NCBI GenBank assembly: GCA_027924585.1 | Contig: BSBM01000361.1 | Location: forward strand, 68,794,001 to 68,858,000 | DNA: 64,000 nt | From: Larix kaempferi | Taxonomy: Eukaryota > Streptophyta > Pinopsida > Pinales > Pinaceae | Reading direction: 5' to 3' | In this document: one piece after another, positions 57,067-64,000 of the stretch | How the letters are laid out: each line of letters opens with the position of its first letter | How positions within the stretch are numbered: the stretch's first letter is position 1 | Notes under the pieces: generated by a model | What the model was told of the DNA's origin: nothing | The model's input: the letters and a program-made list of their open reading frames with translations, nothing else | Database searches by the model: none | Made by a program: the position numbers and the translations under genes

Positions 57067-57748
57067 AAAGGGATTGGATCATCCCTGGACTTTCAGTCCT
57101 AAAGAAGAGCCGTAGACGTGAGGTCTCCGAGAATGAAGTCCTTAGTGGACAGTTGAGGGGATTGGATCATCCCTGGACTTTCAGTCCTAAAGAGAGCCGT
57201 AGACGTGAGGTCTCCAAGAATGAAGTCCTTAGTGGACAGTTGAGGGGATTGAATCATCCCTGGACTTTCAGTCCTAAAGAGAGCCGTAGACGTGAGGTCT
57301 CCGAGAATGAAGTCCTTAGTGGACAGTTGAGGGGATTGGATCATCCCTGGACTTTCAGTCCTAAAGAGATCCGTAGACGTGAGGTCTCCGAGAATGAAGT
57401 CCTTAGTGGACAGTTGAGGGGATTGAATCATCCCTGGACTTTCAGTCCTAAAGAGAGCCGTAGATGTGAGGTCTCCGAGAATGAAGTCCTTAGTGGACAG
57501 TTGAGCGGATTGGATCATCCCTGGACTTTCAGTCCTAAAGAGAGCCGTAGACGTGAGGTCTCCGAGAATGAAGTCCTTAGTGGACAGTTGAGGGGATTGG
57601 GATCATCCCTGGACTTTCAGTCCTAAAGAGAGCCGTAGACGTGAGGTCTCCGAGAATGAAGTCCTTAGTGGACAGTTGAGGGGATTGGGATCATCCCTGG
57701 ACTTTCAGTCCTAAAGAGAGCCGTAGACGTGAGGTCTTCAATAATGAA
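57067..57748 (+). repeat. 87-bp tandem array, eight units
   Basis: Units start at about 57070, 57157, 57244, 57331, 57418, 57505, 57592 and 57680 with GGGGATTGGATCATCCCTGG. Each contains GAGAGCCGTAGACGTGAGGT and ends AGTCCTTAGTGGACAGTTGA. Because 87 is a multiple of three, open frames of 187 and 139 codons exist on the two strands. These are by-products of the period. Units seven and eight have an extra G that breaks the frame. Confidence 0.93.
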
Positions 57749-58385
57749 GGGATTGGGATCATTCCTGGACTTCGGTCCGAAAGAAGAGCCGTAGACGTAT
57801 GTCTCCGATAATAAAGGGATTGGGATCATTCCTGGACTTCAGTCCGAAAGAAGAGCCGTAGACGTATGTCTCCGATAATGAAGGGATTGGGATCATTCCT
57901 GGACTTCGATCCGAAAGAAGAGCCGTAGACGTATGTCTCTGATAATAAAGGGATTGGGATCATTCCTGGACTTCAGTCCGAAAGAAGAGCCGTAGACGTA
58001 TGTCTCCGATAATGAAGGGATTGGGATCATTCCTGGACTTCAGTCCGAAAGAAGAGCCGTAGACGTATGTCTCCGATAATAAAGGGATTGGGATCATTCC
58101 TGGACTTCAGTCCGAAAGAAGAGCCGTAGACGTATGTCTCCGATAATAAAGGGATTGGGATCATTCCTAGACTTCAGTCCGAAAGAAGAGCCGTAGACGT
58201 ATGTCTCCGATAATGAAGGGATTGGGATCATTCCTGGACTTCAGTCCGAAAGAAGAGCCGTAGACGTATGTCTTCGAGAATGAAGGGATTGGATCATTCC
58301 TGGACTTAAGTCTGAAAGAAGAGCCGTAGACGTATGTCTTCGATAATGATAGGACTGGATCGTCCCTGGACTTCGGTTCAAAAGG
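57749..58385 (+). repeat. 67-bp tandem array, about nine units
   Basis: Units (starting at 57749, 57816, 57883 and so on) read GGGATTGGGATCATTCCTGG, ACTTCAGTCCGAAAGAAGAG and CCGTAGACGTATGTCTCCGA. They are homologous to the 87-bp units but lack the AGTCCTTAGTGGACAGTTGA block of about 20 bp. The two arrays therefore share an ancestor and adjoin without a gap. Confidence 0.93.
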
Positions 58386-58399
58386 TACATGACTGGTTT

Positions 58400-58880
58400 A
58401 CATCATTCCTTGACGATGCCGATGATCGTGTGATGACGATGCTGATGATCGTATGATGACGATGCTGATGATCGTATGATGACGATGCTGATGATCGTGT
58501 GATGACGATGCCGATGATCGTGTGATGACGATGCTGATGATCGTATGATGATGATGCTGATGATCGTATGATGACGATGCTGATGATCGTGCAGTGATGA
58601 TGCTGATGATCGTATGATGACGATGCTGATGACGATGTTGATGATCGTGTGATGACGATGCTGATGACGATACTGATGATCGTATGATGACGATGCTGAT
58701 GATCGTGTGATGACGATGCTGATGATCGTGTGATGACGATGCTGATGATCGTGTGATGACGATGCTGATGATCGTATGATGACGATGCTGATCGTGCTGC
58801 TGTTGATCGTGTGATGATGATGCTGCTGATCGTGTGATTACGATGCTGATGATCGTAATGCTGATGTTGATGATTAATGT
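58400..58880 (+). repeat. 23-bp tandem array, about 20 units
   Basis: The unit is CGATGCTGATGATCGTATGATGA, alternating GTATG/GTGTG, with a few partial units and transitions. An open frame of 177 codons on the minus strand (His/Ser/Ile-rich, period 23 residues) follows from the repeat and is not a gene. Confidence 0.92.
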
Positions 58881-59004
58881 ACCAGTAACTGTTTGAGTTA
58901 CTGATGAAGACAAATTGAAGAAAGCTTCCAATGATTTATAGATGTATCATGTATGATGTTGATGACTCCTTGCTCGTGCAGATGTTGTTATAATATCCTT
59001 CTCG

Positions 59005-59015
59005 TTAAGGGGGAG
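59005..59015 (+). other. Polypurine tract of the young element
   Basis: TTAAGGGGGAG ends at the first base before the 3' LTR. A similar tract (56337-56346) lies before the arrays. Confidence 0.88.
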
Positions 59016-59619
59016 TGTTGAGATATTGTAACTTCAAAGAATATTATATTTGTACTTTATTATTCCGGAGATGTTTCATTCCTCCGTGAAGATCTTATTG
59101 TATATCCGGAGATGTTTATTCCTCCGTCGGAATGTGGTAACTCGGGTTATTAGACTTCCCTAGTAGGGGTCGGCCCTGTATGTGTTATGTGGGTCAAAGG
59201 GTTATTAGACCACCCTAGAGGGGTCGGCCCAGCTAGTTGTAGTGGGGTATTTAACCTATTGGTTAAATACGAGCCTACGTGTACTTGTGTAAAATACATA
59301 TCAGAGTAGTGTATAAATAGAGGAGGTGTGTTCCTCATTATACACACTCACTCACTTGAGAAAGGCGCATTTGTGGAGGAGAGGTCTGCTATGGAGGAGA
59401 AGGAGCTTATGCTCAGGGTTTGCATCTTTGTATATTGCTGGTCATCTATATTGAGGAAGCTTTGCTGGGTTTTCTACCCCATGAGGGTTTCCCAGGATAA
59501 ATCTCTGTCTCTTGTGTTTATGCTATGCTTGTTGTTTCTTCAGTGATCCTGTATATGCTATTATTGTGAAATGGAATGTAATGCTGCTATTTTCTGTCTT
59601 AGCATATTGAATTTTAACA
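59016..59619 (+). repeat. 3' LTR of the young element
   Basis: It is the 604-bp partner of 51795-52398, identical except for three single-base differences by eye. It has the same TATA box at 59312-59319. Confidence 0.95.
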
Positions 59620-59624
59620 CCCAT

Positions 59625-59861
59625 TGCAGTCTGTTGAACCATTTCTTCTTCCATTAACTTCGAACCAATAGAGTGGCCAATCTAAGACTGTGTTCCATGT
59701 GCAAATCTCAAGATTACATTGAAATGATTTTCAGAATCGCATGCCAACTTATAAATTTTTTCTCCATGTTCTTTAACCCTATTTCCCAATTCATCCTGTC
59801 TTGCATCTTCCTGAGCAATATGGGAGGAAAGAAGTTCGATGGACTATTTCATATCTTCCAT
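59625..59861 (-). pseudogene. 5' part of the host exon split by the young element
   Basis: After an AG acceptor-like site (CTCTTAG/ATGG) the frame reads MEDMK, stop, SIELLSSHIAQEDARQDELG, NRVKEHGEKIYKLACDSENH, FNVILRFAHGTQS, stop, IGHSIGSKLMEEEMVQQTA. It then continues at 51794. The two TAG stops (59844-59846 and 59682-59684) are in the same frame. The charged, helical sequence is protein-like but the family is not recognised. If it is a gene it was already decayed, unless these blocks are not joined in life. Confidence 0.45.
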
Positions 59862-60081
59862 CTAAGAGTTAATTCTTTACAACATTCTTTTTATATCCCT
59901 AATTTTATTAAGTCCTTCCCCCAATTGAGCTCCATCTCGAGGGGTTGGCCATGCCAACTCCAAACCCAAATTTCAACAAATGGTAATCTCCAACCCAGGA
60001 GGAAGGGGAAAAACCCAGATCAGAATAAAAAATGATCAGATTCTCACAATCATAAACCTTTAAAGATAGAGAACCCCTGTT

Positions 60082-60520
60082 TTAAAGGACACGGTGGTTG
60101 GATTCCCTACCTTCAAGGTGGACAAGAAATGTATGTGCATGGTATGTGCACTTATCAAGAATGCCAAGGTTTCTTTCCCAAGCAATGAGGGATTCTTGAT
60201 CAAATTCATTCATATGTCTATGTAGCTTCATTGATAGGCTGATGATATTCTTCCCCGTTTTACTGGGGACCCTCAACTTCTAGTTCCTTAAATTTACTTC
60301 CAAGCATCAATTCAACTCCATGGGGGGTTGGACTAGAACTACTTGGATGACTCTGCCTGGCTATAGGTTTTGCTTGCTCATCATCATCTAGCATTCTTTT
60401 AAATTGTTGTTTCTCCTCCAGTAGTGTGTTTGACACAATTGATATAGCCACTTCATCATGTTTTTGCAATGCATTTCCTTTGAATTCCTTCTCTTCATAT
60501 TTTGGATCACTCTCTCCCAT
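60082..60520 (-). pseudogene. Unidentified decayed coding segment
   Basis: Two overlapping frames on the minus strand look coding. The first (60520-60260) contains KYEEKEFKGNALQKHDEVAI, SNTLLEEKQQFKRMLDDDEQ and SHPSSSSPTPHGVELMLGSK. The second (60276-60082) contains MKLHRHMNEFDQESLIAWER and NLGILDKCTYHAHTFLVHLE. They lie upstream of, and on the same strand as, the split exon at 59625-59861, so they may be exons of the same unknown gene. No domain is recognised. Confidence 0.35.
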
Positions 60521-62590
60521 GGAATAATCATGTGATGCTATATTCTGTTTACATTGAGCATGTTCTAATAATTGAAAATCGGTTCTATGTTCATATTTAA
60601 CTTCTTTGGAAGTAGAACATGAACTAATATACTTCTTCTAATTGCCCCTCACATGCCAATCGCAGCCTCCTCCTCACACATCCTTACACTCTGCTTCATA
60701 TGGCCTCTCCACAGAGTACTCGGCTCCTCCACTATGGCTCTTGGCTCTCCTCGGAATGAGACAACCGTCTTCCAATGGGGGCCATGGTAGGTGAATAGAA
60801 GTAATACATAATCTGAGTAACATAACTTGTATTTTTATAGTATTATTGTTCGATGCAGAGCTTATAATAGAAACCTATTATCGTAAAAATTTTAGCATAT
60901 CTGCATAACCTTATTGAGTTAATATGAAATTCTTTCCTAGTCAAACAGTAGTTACTCGAGTCATTTCTTCCAGTCAGAGTAAAGAGAAGTTATAATGTTT
61001 TCATTTATTCCATTAAAAGTAATTTGATAATTATAATGGTGAAAATTTATCTCAGAATCAAACCACAGATCTAGGCTACATATGTATTTCGTTATATGTA
61101 ATAAAATACATCTACTGACATAACTATCCGATCTGTCCTACAAAAGTTAAACTTAAACAAGTAAGTATCTGGAAATCGAACATATGCATCGAACAAGAAC
61201 CTGGGTTATTTAAACTCTGTAGATAAATTAACCCGGATTAAGGTTGGTAAAAGTTAACCTATAATTTCTATCCATGAATTCGAGGTCAATCTAGTATTAT
61301 TGCATTATTTTGTTCTAACCTCACTTTCCTTAGACTGAGAAGTCAAGGGTTAAGGACATGCAGACACCCAAATACTAGGTAGTAATTTTAATTAAATATT
61401 ACAGTTTTATTAAATGTATGGCAAGTAATATAACTAGTTGTAGAATTCTTTCTAGAAGAAACTTTAAAAGAGTTATGAAAGATCTCAAGAATACATTGAC
61501 TTTTTAAATAAAAGAACATTTTTTAGGATGATAGGCCAACTCTTTGGGTTACAGCGCGATTATTGAGCGCCATCTATTGACTCAAAAGAAAACACAACAT
61601 AAAAATGCAAGGAAACTCTTTACCAAATTTTCAAACATTCAGATTGGAAATAGAGCCAGTTACTCGATGCTATAACCAAAAGATTGAATCAGAGTTACCA
61701 AAACCCTCTCCTTTTTGTAAAAATAAATATAAGGATTTTATATAGCAGATAGTTAATTTTTGGGCGTTAATAATGGACTTTCAAACCCTACAATAACATA
61801 TCATGTCTTAGAGGTTATTCTTCAGCTCCAAACTTTTAGCTTCAGGGTTTCATTACAACTACCAGGTTAAGTGGTTAAATCCCAGAAATTTTCTTAGTCG
61901 GAAAAATTTCAAATAGACTCGGCTATCAAAAATAAATGCTTTTAACAGTAACTTTAGTCGGCCCTGCAAATCACTAGAAACCCCAGGACGGTTCTCAAAT
62001 TGATTACTATCACATTTGTTAATCATATCAGAACAGTGATAAAGAAGAAAAACACTATTTCCAGTGAAGGAAGTACAAAACGCCATTCAAGTTCTAGTAA
62101 CTTAATTCTTAGAGGACCATCATATAATTCCATGGAAGATTAAAATATTTTCACAAGAACAGAGATATTTTTCTACTTCAAAGGAGAGAACACATGACCC
62201 AAATTTTGAGACAAAACATAGTAATAGTATGAAAGGAGATAGCATGCACTGCTCTTAATTTACAAAATCCCTCAACATTTTCTAACTTAAATAAACGTCT
62301 ACAGGAGATTCCTGATTCGTATTCAGTGGCTTAATTTTTCAATAAAATTAACTTTCCATGAAAGATGGGGCGTCTTCTTCCCTAGTCTAAAGAATACATC
62401 AAAAGAATTATTTAAGTAAGAGTATCCTCCGACATAAATGCCAAGGTAACCCGAGTAAATTAAGTGCCGTTGTGTTTTTCCATATTCCAGGAAGGTTACT
62501 ACTTCTCCCTGTTGACCTCAACCGAAGAATCTTGCCTCTCATGCCAGTTCTCTAAACAACAAAACGAAGAGGTGATAGTTGATCTATTGC
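60521..62590. other. Interval without recognised feature
   Basis: No domain, repeat or RNA gene was seen. A minus-strand frame at 61859-62086 has no recognised homology and may be intronic. Confidence 0.4.
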
Positions 62591-62815
62591 TTACCAAGGT
62601 ATAGGGCATGCTGGATTACGATTGAAGGACTCCATCGATAACCTACAAGAAGAGGAATTCGTATTAAAACCTAAGAATAAACTCTTGAATAAATTAATAA
62701 AGCCTACAGTAGACAATAAGGTGTCGGAGCTTACCCAAATCGAAGTCTGAAACGAAGTTGCAGAGGCTCGAGCCACAATGATCGTAGTATTCTCAACTTG
62801 ATGAAAAGATTCCAT
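62591..62815 (-). other. Possible first exon with splice donor
   Basis: ATG at 62815 opens MESFHQVENTTIIVARASAT then SFQTSIW, followed by a consensus plant donor G/GTAAGC at about 62734. A possible second exon (about 62592-62638) starts after a TTCTTCTTGTAG acceptor and ends at another G/GTAAGC, but joining the two gives a stop. It could be the 5' end of the unknown gene downstream. Weak evidence only. Confidence 0.25.
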
Positions 62816-64000
62816 GGTCAGATATCACGTTTCACAGCTCCCTGAAAATGATGTAACTAACCTTGGATGCAAAGAGACCTTCGAACCCTCTAACCATCGT
62901 TCTGTTTATGGATAATAGTGATGGTAGTCTTTACTTTCTGCTAGGGCACCAGGCTCAATGAGGCACTAACAATTGATGCCAGCTTAATGATCAAGTCAGT
63001 AATAGTACCTTCTCAAAAATCCAAAGGTCAAGTTAGTACAGGTCATTATTACCTATAGATTAGCTTGGTGACTCATCGCCATCCAAGAATGTTCTAAGGA
63101 TGTTATAACCTTGATATTTATCACTTTTTCGATGCCTCGTTCAAGGATAAAGTGTTATAGGATTGTTAATGTCGAATCCTCTTCGGAGCTTAGTAAGGAT
63201 AGAAAAAGTAGCATAGCTTTGACTCAATTAAAATTCCTTTAAAGGACTTATTTTTCAGATAACTTATGTCTCCTTGCCATAAAGAAGTTTTACCTACATC
63301 AAAATCCATGAAACATGATATAAATATCCTTTATTACATCTTGGGAAAAATAGTTTGTATGCATGGTTAAGAGACTTACCTATCTCATGCCTTTTGGGTC
63401 CCTGATTACATAGTATTGGACCTGTCATGATAAAAAAACAAGTTATTAGGCAAGGCTAAGTAAACAATATACCTACTATTGAAATCTTTAGTATTGTTTA
63501 AAGAACCCTGGAGCGAGTGCTAACTAATAGCTCAATTTAAAATTGGAAACTTTCTGTTATGGTATTAAGACTAGAATTTTGGTAGTGATTACGAAATCAA
63601 TTAAAGAATATGGAAATCAAAGAAACAAAAAAAACATTTTGGTGTATTTCACACCTAGCTAGCATGTATATCAAACATAGTGAAAAATAGAGCTTCGGCA
63701 TAAGGGTTTCACCAGCCAAAAGATAATCCTTGGTGCCATCACTGTCGTCCCAAAGATTATACATAACGGTGAGGGAATCTATTTCTCAAAATCATTAAAT
63801 GTAAAGAGGAGTTTAATGATCTTACTCTAAGGTACACAAAGGAAGACTTGAACCTAGCCATATCTAGTGCTCAGGAATAACCCCATGGACGCAAGCTCAA
63901 TATTCTTCTCTTTGATGGTGCATTCTTCATGTAGATTTCCAGGCGGCCTATGTGAACCCAAATTCGTCATATTGAATCTATTAATGTCAAATTTCAACTA
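62816..64000. other. Interval without recognised feature
   Basis: The sequence is AT-rich and single-copy in appearance. No coding or repeat signal was seen. Confidence 0.4.

Larger units (their letters stand above)
51790..59624 (+). mobile_element. Young LTR retrotransposon carrying tandem arrays, TSD CCCAT
   Basis: The 7825-bp element (51795-59619) has 604-bp LTRs that differ at only three positions by eye, and the duplication CCCAT at 51790-51794 and 59620-59624. It is the youngest insertion in the window. The PBS-like TGATATCAGAGC follows the 5' LTR. The internal part has a long leader with two tandem duplications, a dead copia RT/RNase H remnant (about 55600-56340), then about 2.4 kb of tandem arrays and a polypurine tract. 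With no intact gene it must have moved in trans. Confidence 0.95.

Noticed and set aside
57063-57626. 187-codon open frame with 29-residue repeats in the 87-bp array
   Set aside because: The frame is open because 87 is divisible by three. The other strand is also open, and units seven and eight break the frame. There is no sign of a gene.
56470-58880. Possible CRISPR-like arrays
   Set aside because: The repeats are contiguous without unique spacers, unit lengths differ, and the context is a plant LTR retrotransposon.

Overview
This 64 kb window is nuclear DNA from a seed plant with a large, repeat-rich genome. A gymnosperm such as a conifer fits best, but that is inference, not proof. The evidence is: plant-type Ty1/copia and Ty3/gypsy retrotransposons primed by initiator Met-tRNA (PBS TGGTATCAGAGC and variants), a plant L1-type LINE with a C-terminal RNase H, intron-bearing remnants of plant genes, and almost no intact coding sequence. 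I find no convincingly functional host gene. Nearly everything is transposable-element sequence of different ages, often nested, plus decayed gene fragments.

Layout. 1-2.7 kb: 3' half of a decayed plus-strand copia element. 2.7-6.8 kb: AT-rich sequence with long G tracts. 6.85-16.9 kb: a minus-strand Ty3/gypsy gag/protease remnant split by a complete chromovirus (9336-15501, TSD GGACC), whose reading frame is unshifted but carries ten stops (8 TAG, 2 TGA, 0 TAA). 17.27-38.30 kb: one minus-strand copia element with only about 6 kb of its own sequence, opened by two solo LTRs (TSDs CACCC and TCAGA), a LINE (15-bp TSD) that itself holds a 3-kb non-autonomous LTR element (TSD AAGAG), and a 2.4-kb foldback element (9-bp TSD). 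38.6-40.5 kb: another copia remnant. 40.8-41.3 kb: a CACTA-like MITE next to a tRNA-like sequence.

41.3-62.8 kb holds host-gene debris, all on the minus strand. It includes a multi-exon pseudogene of the ribosome-biogenesis factor UTP20 with introns retained, a three-copy tandem array of a carbamoyl-phosphate synthase small-subunit (CarA) exon fragment, and unidentified decayed exons. One of those exons is split by the youngest insertion in the window, an LTR retrotransposon at 51795-59619. Its 604-bp LTRs differ at only three positions by eye and its TSD is CCCAT. Its coding region is dead, and between the pol remnant and the 3' LTR it carries about 2.4 kb of tandem arrays (53-, 87-, 67- and 23-bp units).

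The window therefore reads as a stratigraphic record. Target-site duplications give the order of insertion, the stop-codon spectrum of the chromovirus suggests cytosine-deamination decay, and the youngest element shows recent mobilisation of a non-autonomous element that carries tandem repeats.
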